Counted from the stretch's first letter, positions 1 through 7,572 are shown. The stretch is 15,444 bases of DNA from Acidobacteriota bacterium (GCA_029862725.1 JAOTWT010000017.1:1-15444); one strand, 5' to 3'. Numbers and translations: made by a program. Notes: generated by a model from the sequence alone, not told the origin.

Positions 1-51
1 TGAGGAGAGACAATCGAGACCTTACGTCCATCTTCTCTCCAAGACTGCGAC

Positions 52-76
52 AAAAATACGGCGCAATTGCGCCGTA
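52..76 (-). terminator. Rho-independent terminator after glmS
   Basis: A perfect 8-bp inverted repeat (TACGGCGC and GCGCCGTA around an AATT loop) spans 57-76. On the minus strand it is followed directly by five T residues (52-56). It lies 33 bases past the glmS stop codon, so it should end the yvcK-glmU-glmS transcript. The stem, tight loop and T-tract are all visible in the sequence. Confidence 0.9.
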
Positions 77-109
77 AGAAGCCAACTAAAACAGTCAAAT
101 GTTTGCTGA

Positions 110-1972
110 TTATTCGACGGTAACCGATTTCGCGAGGTTTCTTGGCTGATCGACATCGCAACCGCGGCGAACGGCAATATGGTAGGCAAGCAGTTGAAGC
201 GGCACCACAGAAAGGATCGGCGCCAGCAGATCACTCGTTTCGGGGATTTCGATCGTGTAATCCGAAACGAGCGAACTCATTTCGTCGTTTTCCGTGAGCA
301 CCGAAAGAATTATCCCGTCACGAGACTTTACTTCGACGATATTTGAATGAGTCTTTTCGTACCGCAACTCGCTGCCCTCGTTACCGTTCTCACGTGTATT
401 GACGACTACGACGGGGAGTTTTTCATCGATCAGCGCGTTGGGGCCGTGCTTCATTTCTCCGGCCGGATAGCCCTCGGCATGTATATAAGAAATCTCCTTG
501 AGCTTTAGGGCACCTTCCAGCGCGACCGGGAAATTGATTCCGCGGCCGAGGTACAAAAAATCTTGCGAGCGGAAAAATTCTCTTGAAATCTCTTCGATGT
601 TATCGTCGTCACTCAGGAGATGCTCGATCTTAAGCGGCAGTTCGGCAAGCTCCTGCGCGTGAAGTTTTGCCTCTTCTTCGTCAATCCTGCCGCGTAATTG
701 ACCGACGTAGAGCGCAAACAGATAAATCGCCACCATCTGAGACGTAAACGCCTTTGTCGAAGCCACTCCGATCTCGGGCCCGGCATGCGTCAAAATAGTG
801 CCTTCCGCCTCGCGCGTGATCATCGAGCCCTGTACGTTACATATCGCCAAGACCTTGCACCCCGCGCTTTTGGCTTCGCGCATTGCGGCGATCGTGTCGG
901 CGGTCTCGCCTGACTGCGAGATTACGAGCAGGAGATCGGTTTCGACGAGCACCGGATTCCGGTAACGGAACTCCGAGGCATAGTCCACTTCGACAGGAAT
1001 CCGTGCCAGCTGCTCGATCATGTACTTGCCGGCGATTCCGGCATGCCACGATGTGCCGCAGGCAGCGATTTTGACTGAGGTAATATTCTTGAGATCCTCA
1101 TCCGTGATCTCCATCTCGTCAAGATAGACCTTGCCGTCATCCAGCGATATGCGGCCCTGCACTGTATCCCGCACCGCACGCGGCTGCTCATAGATTTCTT
1201 TGAGCATGAAATGTTTGAACCCGCCTTTTTCGGCCATGATCGGGTCCCATGTAATTCTTTGCTGCTTTGGCTCGACCGCATTCCCATCGAAATCCGTTGC
1301 GCGCACGGAATCTTTTGTAAGGATCGCGATTTCCCGTTCGCCAAGATAGAAAACGTCACGGGTATGCTGGAGGATCGCGGGAATGTCGGAAGCCACAAAG
1401 AATTCGCCGTCGCCGAGCCCGATTACAACCGGCGGTCCCTCGCGCACGGCGATGATCGTATCCGGTTCTTCGACCGAGATGATCGACAACGCGAAAATGC
1501 CACGGAGGTCTTTGACCGCCTTTCGGACAGCTTCTTCGAGCGTAAGCCCCTCGCTTTCCTTATAATGGCCGATCAGGTGTGCGACGACTTCGGTGTCGGT
1601 CTCGGTTTTGAATTCGCTGCCGACAGCAACGAGCCGCTCCTTCAACTGCAGATAATTCTCGATTATGCCGTTGTGAACAACGACGATCTTCCCGGTTTGA
1701 TCGCGATGCGGATGCGCGTTTTCTTCGGTCGGACGCCCGTGAGTGGCCCAGCGTGTGTGTCCGATACCGTAATTGCCTTCGAGAGGATTGAGACGAATCG
1801 CCTCTTCAAGATTTCGCAGCTTTCCTTCGGCGCGGCGCAGCGAAAGACCGTTTTCGTCGTCGACGACGGCAATCCCGGCCGAATCGTAACCGCGGTACTC
1901 CAGTTTGCGAAGCCCATCCAGTATCAGCGGCACAACCTGCTTATTTCCGACGTATCCAACTATTCCACACAT
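110..1972 (-). CDS. glmS: Glutamine-fructose-6-phosphate aminotransferase (isomerizing)
   Basis: GlmS makes glucosamine-6-phosphate from fructose-6-phosphate and glutamine, the first committed step to UDP-GlcNAc, in the cytoplasm. The 620-residue protein opens with MCGIVGYVGN, so Cys2 is the N-terminal nucleophile of the class-II glutaminase domain (about 1-240). HTRWATHG (72-79) and HNGIIEN (100-106) are glutaminase motifs. Two SIS sugar-isomerase domains follow (about 300-430 and 470-600), with ISQSGETADT at 351-360 in the first. The C-terminus reads LAKSVTVE, the usual family ending. Length is close to the 609 residues of the E. coli enzyme. It is the last gene of the yvcK-glmU-glmS block, 177 bp after glmU. 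No Shine-Dalgarno site is visible upstream. No glmS ribozyme core was recognised in the gap, although that was judged by eye only. Confidence 0.98.
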   Translation of the reverse strand: MCGIVGYVGNKQVVPLILDGLRKLEYRGYDSAGIAVVDDENGLSLRRAEGKLRNLEEAIRLNPLEGNYGIGHTRWATHGRPTEENAHPHRDQTGKIVVVHNGIIENYLQLKERLVAVGSEFKTETDTEVVAHLIGHYKESEGLTLEEAVRKAVKDLRGIFALSIISVEEPDTIIAVREGPPVVIGLGDGEFFVASDIPAILQHTRDVFYLGEREIAILTKDSVRATDFDGNAVEPKQQRITWDPIMAEKGGFKHFMLKEIYEQPRAVRDTVQGRISLDDGKVYLDEMEITDEDLKNITSVKIAACGTSWHAGIAGKYMIEQLARIPVEVDYASEFRYRNPVLVETDLLLVISQSGETADTIAAMREAKSAGCKVLAICNVQGSMITREAEGTILTHAGPEIGVASTKAFTSQMVAIYLFALYVGQLRGRIDEEEAKLHAQELAELPLKIEHLLSDDDNIEEISREFFRSQDFLYLGRGINFPVALEGALKLKEISYIHAEGYPAGEMKHGPNALIDEKLPVVVVNTRENGNEGSELRYEKTHSNIVEVKSRDGIILSVLTENDEMSSLVSDYTIEIPETSDLLAPILSVVPLQLLAYHIAVRRGCDVDQPRNLAKSVTVE

Positions 1973-2011
1973 ATTATTCGATGAGAACGATTCGGCTAGA
2001 CTTTCTTTACA

Positions 2012-2048
2012 GTTTCAAGTTTCAATTTCAATGTTTCAAGTTCAAAGT
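2012..2048. repeat. Degenerate tandem TTTCAAG heptamers
   Basis: In the glmU-glmS gap the plus strand reads about five imperfect copies of a 6-8 base unit (GTTTCAA, GTTTCAA, TTTCAAT, GTTTCAA, GTTCAAAG). On the transcribed strand this is a run of TTGAAAC units. It resembles the CCTGAAA repeat at 7874-7894. Function is unknown. The TTGAAA units could act as -35-like elements for glmS, but no convincing -10 box follows. Confidence 0.6.
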
Positions 2049-2149
2049 TCGATTCGACCGACTGCCTTAATAAAGTGCGAATCGAGTAGCGATTCTAATG
2101 AGTTAGAGGTCGGTGCCCGGGAATGCCCCCCGGTTTTCCTCGCCTGCAC

Positions 2150-3559
2150 TCACTCCCCGTCATTAGCGAGCGTCTTTATAAATCTCGCCGGAGCCCCGAC
2201 GGCAAGTTTGTTGTCGGGAATGTCTTTGTTCGCCACGGTCCCGGCACCGGTTACCACGCCGTTTCCGACCTTTATCGGCGCTATCAGCATCGTATCGGAT
2301 CCGATCTTCACACGATCGCCGATTTCCGTACGATGTTTGTTCTGCCCATCGTAGTTACAGGTAATGGTCCCCGCGCCGATATTTGTATCCTCACCGATTG
2401 TCGCGTCTCCGAGATAGGTCAAATGATTCGCTTTTGACCTCCGGCCGAGAGTCGTGTTTTTCATCTCGACAAAGTTACCCACTCTCGACCCGTCTGCCAT
2501 ACACGCCTTTGGCCGCAAGTGGGCGAACGGACCGATACTGCAGTCGTTTCCGACAATTGCGCCGGTAATCACGCAGTTGTCGAGCACGGTAACTCCGTTT
2601 CCAAGCCGAGAATCTGCGATCCTCGTTCCTGAGCGCAGTTCGCAGCCATCGCCAATCACCGAATCCCCTTCCACGACGACATTCGGGTGGATCACTGTGT
2701 CCCTTCCGATACTCGTCCGGGCGCTGACGTAAACGTTCTTCGGATCGATAAACGACACGCCGTAGTCCAGCATCAGCTTGTTGATCGTTCGCCGACGCAC
2801 TTCGCGCTCCATAACCGCAAGCTGGCTCCGGTCGTTAATACCTTCAATCTCACGCTGGTCCCGATGCTTGTAGAGCGAAACCGATTCACCGGCCTGACGC
2901 AGTATTCGCGGCGCATCCGTCAAATAATACTCGCCCTGGGCGTTATCGTTGCTTATCCGGGAGAGTGCTTCAAAGAGTTTGATTGTATCGAAACAATAGA
3001 TCCCGGAATTAATTTCCTTTACCGAAAGTTCATTCTCGCCGGCATCCTTTTGCTCGACGATACGGTCAAAAAAGCCGCCGTCATCGCGTACTACGCGTCC
3101 ATATCCTGACGGATCTTTAAGCGCGACAGTCAGAATCGTCGCCGCCGCCCCCTTCCCTCGATGATCATGATGCTGCTGGACAAGCGATGCCAGCGTTTCG
3201 GCCCTGATCAAGGGGACATCCCCCGACAGCACAAGCAGCGTTGAATCCTCATCCGCGAGGCAAGCTCTTGCCGAATTGACCGCGTCACCAGTCCCCAGCT
3301 GTTTCTCCTGCACGACAAATTCAACAAGTTCCGGATCGATCTCGTCGAGGACCGCCGCCGTTACATCTTCACCCTGATGGCCGATAACGACAAATATCTT
3401 CGACGGTGCGAGTGCCGTTGCCGTCCGGCAGACATGGTTTATCAGCGGCCGCCCGTCAAGCTTGTGGAGGACTTTTGCGAGATTCGAACGCATCCTCGTT
3501 CCAAGTCCGGCGGCAAGGATCAGGACATTCAACTCTTTCCCTTTGTTTTCATTGCTCAT
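2150..3559 (-). CDS. glmU: Bifunctional GlcN-1-P acetyltransferase / GlcNAc-1-P uridyltransferase
   Basis: GlmU acetylates glucosamine-1-phosphate and then couples it to UTP, giving UDP-GlcNAc for peptidoglycan and surface polysaccharides. The 469-residue protein has the nucleotidyltransferase signature LAAGLGTRMRS at 15-25 and the downstream Lys (LAKVLH, 27-32). GSGD-like LSGDVP (111-116) carries the metal-site Asp. From about residue 265 to the end it shows the hexapeptide pattern of a left-handed beta-helix. HLRPKACMADGSRVGNFVEMKN lies at 347-368, and NHLTYLGDA contains His379, the expected acetyltransferase base. Both active sites therefore look intact. E. coli GlmU has 456 residues, so this is full length. 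Its ATG overlaps the yvcK stop as ATGA, which suggests translational coupling, since no Shine-Dalgarno site is visible. Confidence 0.98.
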   Translation of the reverse strand: MSNENKGKELNVLILAAGLGTRMRSNLAKVLHKLDGRPLINHVCRTATALAPSKIFVVIGHQGEDVTAAVLDEIDPELVEFVVQEKQLGTGDAVNSARACLADEDSTLLVLSGDVPLIRAETLASLVQQHHDHRGKGAAATILTVALKDPSGYGRVVRDDGGFFDRIVEQKDAGENELSVKEINSGIYCFDTIKLFEALSRISNDNAQGEYYLTDAPRILRQAGESVSLYKHRDQREIEGINDRSQLAVMEREVRRRTINKLMLDYGVSFIDPKNVYVSARTSIGRDTVIHPNVVVEGDSVIGDGCELRSGTRIADSRLGNGVTVLDNCVITGAIVGNDCSIGPFAHLRPKACMADGSRVGNFVEMKNTTLGRRSKANHLTYLGDATIGEDTNIGAGTITCNYDGQNKHRTEIGDRVKIGSDTMLIAPIKVGNGVVTGAGTVANKDIPDNKLAVGAPARFIKTLANDGE

Positions 3560-4629
3560 ATTACGACCGGGTCTCGGATTTCTGATTTTATTTTGTCCCG
3601 CATTTTCCTCATCTGCGGTTGCTGGAGCGCACTCAACATTACTACATCGGCGAGTCTTGAGGGTTTATGACGCACCTTCCGACCCTCATCGAGTAGATTG
3701 CCATAGACGATGCGCGCACCCTCGATAGTCTCGGGCGTAATCGAATCGGCGATCCCGATCTGCTGGGCTCCCTGATCGAGATAACGAGCGGCTTGCGTTT
3801 CTCTAATCGGGTAATTATTAACGATTACATAATCAAAATCGATTTCAGGAGAATACTCCTTCACGATCTCCAGGTGTCTCCGTGCCGACAATCCATCCGT
3901 CTCTCCGGGCTGGGTCATCAGGTTCGAAATATAGACTTTGACCGCCGAGGATTGCGCAATCGAGCGTGATACATCGTTTACAAGTAGAGGCGGCAAGAGG
4001 CTTGTAAAGAGCGAGCCGGGGCCAAGCGTAATAATATTCGCCTCCCCGATCGCTTCTATCGCCTCCGGAAGCGGATGACACGTTTCGGGTTCCAAGCGCA
4101 GGTTTCTAATTCGGTTACCGACGTTTCCGACGTTCGTTTCACCATGGACGGTACTCCCGTCGTCAAGCTCCGCGCGAAGCCGGACGTCTTCCATCGTAGC
4201 CGGATAAATCTGTCCCTTACTCACTAGAATTTCCGAGGACAGCTTTACGGCCTCTGAAAAATCGCCGGTTATCTCTGAAAGCGCGGCCAGAAAAAGATTG
4301 CCAAAACTATGACCGCCGAGTTCCCCGTCACCGCGAAACCTATGCTGGAAAAGCTTTGAAAGCAAATGCGAATCTTCCGAAAGCGCAACCATGCAGTTTC
4401 GGATATCGCCCGGCGCGGGCATTTTCAACTCGTCCCGGAGACGCCCCGAGCTTCCTCCGTCATCGGAAACCGCGACGATTGCCGAGAGCCTTTTGATCCA
4501 CATCGGCTTTGATTCCGCCTCGCCGACATAGTTCTTAAGGCCTGAGAGAAGCGTGGAAAGCCCGTTTCCGCCGCCAATTGCAACCACATTCAATCCAAGC
4601 GAAGTTTGTGAAAATATATGGTTTTTCAT
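3556..4629 (-). CDS. yvcK: YvcK/GlmR family protein (gluconeogenesis factor, CofD-like fold)
   Basis: In Bacillus subtilis this family (YvcK, renamed GlmR) binds UDP-GlcNAc and adjusts GlmS activity, and it is needed for growth and cell shape on gluconeogenic carbon sources. The 357-residue protein has the nucleotide-sugar binding motif IGGGNGLSTLLSGLK (18-32). It also shows SDDGGSSGRLR (55-65), GDIRNC (74-79), GHSFGNLFLAA (106-116), GPGSLFTSLLPPLLV (203-217) and MTQPGETDG (238-246), all typical of the family. A short insertion (about 35-46) and a charged C-terminal tail make it longer than the roughly 320-residue Bacillus protein. It is the first gene of the block and overlaps glmU by 4 nt. 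CofD, the F420 enzyme, shares the fold, but the motifs and the glm neighbours favour YvcK. Confidence 0.93.
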   Translation of the reverse strand: MKNHIFSQTSLGLNVVAIGGGNGLSTLLSGLKNYVGEAESKPMWIKRLSAIVAVSDDGGSSGRLRDELKMPAPGDIRNCMVALSEDSHLLSKLFQHRFRGDGELGGHSFGNLFLAALSEITGDFSEAVKLSSEILVSKGQIYPATMEDVRLRAELDDGSTVHGETNVGNVGNRIRNLRLEPETCHPLPEAIEAIGEANIITLGPGSLFTSLLPPLLVNDVSRSIAQSSAVKVYISNLMTQPGETDGLSARRHLEIVKEYSPEIDFDYVIVNNYPIRETQAARYLDQGAQQIGIADSITPETIEGARIVYGNLLDEGRKVRHKPSRLADVVMLSALQQPQMRKMRDKIKSEIRDPVVI

Positions 4630-4726
4630 CGAAACGGCGGATTAATACAGAGGGGAAAACATCGCAGGGTGGAATGTAAAACACTTTGCGGCAGACCGCA
4701 CCGCAATCATCCCGTAAAATACCTGA

Positions 4727-4756
4727 ATTTTATCACTTTTTGTTTTTGTTTATCAA
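4727..4756 (-). promoter_or_regulatory. Sigma70-like promoter for yvcK-glmU-glmS
   Basis: On the minus strand TTGATA (4756-4751, 5 of 6 matches to the -35 consensus) is followed by an A-rich 18-nt spacer and TAAAAT (4732-4727, 5 of 6 to the -10 consensus). The predicted start near 4720 gives a leader of about 90 nt before the yvcK ATG. That leader contains a small TGCGG/CCGCA hairpin (4687-4700). This is pattern matching only. Confidence 0.5.
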
Positions 4757-4873
4757 TTAAGGGCATGCGCGCAAACTACAATATTCGCCTGATATGCCGA
4801 CTTTATTTTGAAATCGGCTTAGTAGGAACCCGAAAAACCCTGGGGTTAAAAATGTGTAAACAGAAAAAAACAC

Positions 4874-4902
4874 TTGAAGGTCGTTAAACCCGTGTGTTAA
4901 AT
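4874..4902 (+). promoter_or_regulatory. Possible promoter for mglB-mglA
   Basis: TTGAAG (4874-4879) and TTAAAT (4897-4902) are separated by 17 nt, each matching the sigma70 boxes at 4 of 6 positions. The start would lie near 4909, about 110 nt before the roadblock gene. The region is AT-rich, so chance matches are likely. Confidence 0.3.
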
Positions 4903-5021
4903 TATTTATTGCGGTTGTACTTCAAACCCGCCCTTAAGCCGTAGTAAAATAACTTAAAGTTTATCGATGAGACTCCTCAAAAACTCATTGTAATTAGAAT
5001 ACTAAAGCGAGAACAACTACG

Positions 5022-5504
5022 ATGGCAGAAACGCCGGTCATTATCAGGGAACATCAGTTTCAAAAAATAAAGAGCGCCCTTGCGCGGCTCTGCGTTGAAG
5101 CGGCGGCGAGAGTTGTGTTTCTGGTCGACCGGGACGGTCAGCCGATTGCCTTTCACGGTGAGATCGGCGAAATGGACACGACGAGCTTCGCGTCGCTTGC
5201 GGCCGGTAACGTAGCGGCTACCAACAGCATGGCCAAACTCATCGGCGAGGACCAGTTCCCGTCCGTGGTCCATGAAGGCGAAAGGGAAAGCATTTTTATA
5301 AGCGTGATCGGCCGCAGCCTTTTGGTGGTTGTATTTGACGAACGCTCGACCCTTGGCCTCGTCAAATTGCGAACCAAGAAGGCAACATTCGTTGTCGCTG
5401 AGATTCTCGAAGGAGTCGCCCGCGACTCAGCAGATTTGACGCTTAGCGAAAGTTCTTTCTTCGCGGAGATTACCGACGAAGACATCGATAGCCTGTTTGG
5501 CTAG
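5022..5504 (+). CDS. mglB: Roadblock/LC7 domain protein, MglB-like
   Basis: MglB-type roadblock proteins form dimers that act as the GTPase-activating partner of the polarity switch MglA. The 160-residue protein has a single roadblock fold over about residues 12-125. Features include VVFLVDRDGQPIAFHGE (31-47), the helix AASLAAGNVAATNSMAKLIGE-like segment at 56-76, and the strand IFISVIGRSLLVVVFDERSTLGLVKLR (91-117). The C-terminal tail is acidic and ends in EITDEDIDSLFG (149-160), an ending that may be a docking motif. The gene lies 39 nt upstream of an MglA-like GTPase on the same strand, the usual mglB-mglA order. No clear Shine-Dalgarno site precedes the ATG. The family call rests on fold pattern and neighbour. 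Whether it stimulates this GTPase is inferred. Confidence 0.85.
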   Translation: MAETPVIIREHQFQKIKSALARLCVEAAARVVFLVDRDGQPIAFHGEIGEMDTTSFASLAAGNVAATNSMAKLIGEDQFPSVVHEGERESIFISVIGRSLLVVVFDERSTLGLVKLRTKKATFVVAEILEGVARDSADLTLSESSFFAEITDEDIDSLFG

Positions 5505-5543
5505 ATCTGTTCGGTTACTGGCCACACGGCCGTTATCAGACTT

Positions 5544-6128
5544 ATGACGTTCATAAATTACGCATCGCGCGAAATAAACTGCAAGATCGTTTATTACGGT
5601 CCGGGACTTTGTGGCAAAACAACCAATTTGCAGTACATCTACGATTCGACCGCTCCGCAGGCGAAAGGAAAGCTGATCAGCCTGGCTACGGAAACGGATC
5701 GGACCCTGTTTTTTGACTTCATGCCTCTTGAGCTCGGGACCGTTCGTGGCTTTAAGACGCGTTTTCATCTCTACACGGTACCTGGACAGGTTTATTACGA
5801 TGCTTCGCGAAAGCTGATTTTGAAAGGAGTCGATGGCGTTGTTTTTGTCGCGGACAGCCAGGAAGAAAGGATGGACGCGAATATCGAGTCGCTCTACAAC
5901 CTCGAAGAAAACCTCGAGGCGCAGGGCTTCGATCTCATGAAAATTCCCTACGTACTCCAGCTCAACAAACGCGATTTGCCGAATGTTATCCCGATCGATG
6001 AACTTTCCGCGGAGCTCAAGAAGAAGGGCGAGCCGGTCTATGAGGCTGTCGCGACGAACGGCGAAGGCGTATTCGACACGCTGAAAGCCGTTGCGAAACA
6101 GGTGTTGACGGAATTGCGGAAAGGCTAG
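5544..6128 (+). CDS. mglA: Ras-like small GTPase, MglA family
   Basis: MglA is a cytoplasmic GTPase that marks the leading pole in Myxococcus and controls type IV pilus and gliding motility. Homologues occur in many non-gliding bacteria. The 194-residue protein matches the 195-residue Myxococcus length. It has the P-loop GPGLCGKTT (19-27), the switch-1 region including LATETDRTLFFDFMP (47-61), TVPGQ (78-82), which replaces the DxxGQ of Ras and is characteristic of MglA, and NKRD (141-144) for guanine recognition. VATNGEGV (169-176) sits at the G5 position. All GTP-binding elements look intact. It follows the MglB-like gene by 39 nt and is closed by a strong terminator at 6149-6184, so the pair is probably a two-gene operon. 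No Shine-Dalgarno site is visible. Confidence 0.95.
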   Translation: MTFINYASREINCKIVYYGPGLCGKTTNLQYIYDSTAPQAKGKLISLATETDRTLFFDFMPLELGTVRGFKTRFHLYTVPGQVYYDASRKLILKGVDGVVFVADSQEERMDANIESLYNLEENLEAQGFDLMKIPYVLQLNKRDLPNVIPIDELSAELKKKGEPVYEAVATNGEGVFDTLKAVAKQVLTELRKG

Positions 6129-6148
6129 CTGCGAAATCCGAACAATTG

Positions 6149-6184
6149 AAAAGAGGTTGCGTCGAAAGTCGCAACCTCTTTTTT
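6149..6184 (+). terminator. Rho-independent terminator after mglA
   Basis: Arms 6149-6161 (AAAAGAGGTTGCG) and 6170-6182 (CGCAACCTCTTTT) are perfectly complementary over 13 bp around an 8-nt loop. A run of six T residues (6179-6184) partly overlaps the stem. It sits 20 nt past the mglA stop. The other strand also carries A and T tracts, so it may work in both directions. Confidence 0.93.
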
Positions 6185-6221
6185 CGTCCGAATCGTGTTC
6201 GTCAAAAACCGGATCTCTGAT

Positions 6222-6237
6222 CTTGTAATTTTACAAG
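6222..6237. repeat. 7-bp inverted repeat, possible operator
   Basis: CTTGTAA (6222-6228) and TTACAAG (6231-6237) are perfect inverted copies separated by TT. The symmetry is like a binding site for a dimeric repressor, but no regulator gene is nearby, and the site is about 330 bp from the next start codon. No poly-T follows, so it is not a terminator. Confidence 0.35.
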
Positions 6238-6369
6238 CGTCTTCAAAACTGCCCTTAACTGTGGAAATTATCGATTCGTTTTTAAGAACATTACGGTGGT
6301 ACGGGTCTAAATGCAGCGGGCTTTGTTTCCTCCCCGGATTGCCGTTGGGTAGGCACTTTATACTCGCTT

Positions 6370-6409
6370 TTGGGAAAATCTTCGCGGTTTCATGCGAGAA
6401 GTTTCCCAA
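6370..6409. repeat. Large imperfect hairpin in the leader region
   Basis: TTGGGAAA (6370-6377) pairs with TTTCCCAA (6402-6409). TCGC (6382-6385) pairs with GCGA (6394-6397) around an 8-nt loop. The four positions between are two mismatches, one T-A pair and one G-T wobble. This gives 14 pairs out of 16. No T-tract follows on either strand, so it is not a simple terminator. It lies about 160 bp upstream of the start at 6568. Confidence 0.5.
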
Positions 6410-6567
6410 TCGAGTTGCCTTTGCTATCTAAAAGTACACCAAGCCGCACGGTTTTGCCCCTGGCACGTATTCCGAATTGGCCGGCTGGTTCATCAATATT
6501 GGTTTCTCGCTTAATTCCTCGGCATACTCTTTGCTCATTCATCTTCGAATTGAAGAGAGGGTCAATA

Positions 6568-7077
6568 ATGAATTATGTACACATGCACCTGGTTCTAAGT
6601 CATCTCCCGGTTCTGGGCACCTTATTCGGTTTGTTTCTGCTGGCCTACGGTGTTGTCAGAAAGAGTGCCGAAGTGCAGAAAATCTCATTGGGAGTATTTG
6701 TTCTGGCCGCATTGGTAACCATCCCCGTTTATTTGACGGGGGAACCTGCCGAGGAGATCGTCGAACACATGGGCGGGATATCCGAAGCGCTTATAGAACA
6801 ACATGAAGACTCGGCGATCAGCGCTTTGATCTTGATGGAAGTAACGGGCGCTCTGGCATTACTGAACATTTTTTTCCTGGGTCGCGCAATTGCCGCGAAG
6901 TTCATAATAGTTACGGCTCTAAGTTCAGTATTGGCGAGCGGGGTGATTTTATGGACGGCCAATTTAGGCGGGAAAATTCGCCATACGGAAATTCGATCCA
7001 GCGGCGCACAAACGACAAACCCGGAAAAGAAGATAGAAAATGACGATGATGACGACGATCATGAAGACGATCATTAA
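6568..7077 (+). CDS. Small four-helix membrane protein (DUF2231-like) with Asp/His-rich tail
   Basis: The function of this protein is not known. The ATG at 6568 was chosen because GAGAGGG lies 6-10 nt before it and the protein then starts directly at the first helix. An open frame from 6370 would add 66 residues of poor composition. The 169-residue product has four hydrophobic segments, at about 9-29, 39-57, 85-104 and 110-130. His5, His7 and His12 flank the first helix, and His67 and His79 lie in the loop after helix 2, as in a possible heme or metal site. The tail from 158 is nearly all Asp, with His165 and His169. The layout resembles DUF2231-type predicted membrane proteins, but this is an impression. 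It is a monocistronic gene between the mgl terminator and the tRNA genes. Confidence 0.8.
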   Translation: MNYVHMHLVLSHLPVLGTLFGLFLLAYGVVRKSAEVQKISLGVFVLAALVTIPVYLTGEPAEEIVEHMGGISEALIEQHEDSAISALILMEVTGALALLNIFFLGRAIAAKFIIVTALSSVLASGVILWTANLGGKIRHTEIRSSGAQTTNPEKKIENDDDDDDHEDDH

Positions 7078-7480
7078 TGCGCTGCCGCTGCTGCTAACTT
7101 AAAGAGTGCTGCACATTTTCCCCTGAAAACGGGAAAGGCCTCTATCACATGATACTTGAATTGTGCGGAGAGGATCGGCGATTCCCGGGTACAACCTCAA
7201 GAAAGGTGTCCGGAGATCATTGGCTTTATGCGTCTCACAATCTTAACGCGGACCGTTTATCATCATTCGTCCACTCAATTGCCGGTTTCCAAACAATTGT
7301 GGGAAATCACGCGGCTATTATTCACCATAATCCACCAGATCAGTTCGGCACCGAAGCAATTCTAAAAAAAAATGTTTTGAGACTCGAAAAGTCAGTTGGT
7401 CAGCAGGCCGAGGGTTAATTCGCGGGATTTTCAAGGCAAACAGAAAAGCCACCTGCAAGACAGATGACCTTCTTAAAGAA
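7078..7480. other. Intergenic region without a supported gene
   Basis: About 400 bp separate the membrane protein gene from the tRNA genes. Two overlapping open frames (7149-7418 and 7156-7365, plus strand) have no recognisable domain or ribosome site and are probably chance. A TTTCCC/GGGAAA hairpin (7117-7136) lies 40 bp past the stop at 7077, but it lacks a T-tract. The tRNA terminator occupies 7444-7468. Confidence 0.55.
7444..7468 (-). terminator. Terminator of the tRNA-Val/tRNA-Asp transcript
   Basis: On the minus strand GTCATCTG (7468-7461) pairs with CAGGTGGC (7455-7448) over 8 bp, including two G-T wobbles, around a 5-nt loop. TTTT (7447-7444) and a further T-rich stretch follow. It lies 13 nt past the 3' end of tRNA-Asp. 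Confidence 0.65.
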
Positions 7481-7557
<77 letters not shown>

Positions 7558-7572
7558 GGAAGTCTTAAATCC

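Larger units (their letters stand above)
4630..5021. other. Divergent intergenic control region
   Basis: This 392-bp AT-rich gap separates divergent yvcK and the roadblock gene. It holds the two promoter candidates at 4727-4756 (minus) and 4874-4902 (plus). An open frame crosses it at 4618-4887 on the plus strand, but it overlaps the yvcK start, has no recognisable domain and would lie over the promoters, so it is judged non-coding. No riboswitch was recognised by eye. Confidence 0.6.
6185..6567. other. Non-coding gap upstream of the small membrane protein gene
   Basis: This stretch of about 380 bp between the mglA terminator and the ATG at 6568 has no convincing gene. Open frames at 6195-6431 (plus) and 6125-6409 (minus) show no domain, no ribosome site and odd composition. 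It does contain an inverted repeat at 6222-6237 and a large hairpin at 6370-6409. Confidence 0.6.

Noticed and set aside
1211..1984. Long plus-strand open frame opposite glmS (257 codons)
   Set aside because: It is antisense to the well-supported glmS gene and shows no domain.
2116..2140. GC-rich CCGGG/CCCGG hairpin as a glmU terminator
   Set aside because: The T-tract follows it only on the plus strand, whereas glmU is transcribed on the minus strand.
1973..2149. glmS ribozyme or riboswitch upstream of glmS
   Set aside because: No conserved ribozyme core was recognised. The stretch is mainly TTGAAAC repeats. A covariance-model search would settle this.
6370..6567. 66-residue N-terminal extension of the small membrane protein
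   Set aside because: The extension is unlike a signal or domain, overlaps the large hairpin, and a good ribosome site precedes the ATG at 6568.
7117..7136. TTTCCC/GGGAAA hairpin as terminator of the membrane protein gene
   Set aside because: No T-tract follows the stem on the plus strand.
7149..7418. Possible small gene between the membrane protein gene and the tRNAs
   Set aside because: It has no domain, no ribosome site and competes with another open frame in the same stretch.
6185..7480. Genomic island integrated at the tRNA-Asp 3' end
   Set aside because: No direct repeat of the tRNA 3' end was seen in the adjacent region, and no integrase is present.
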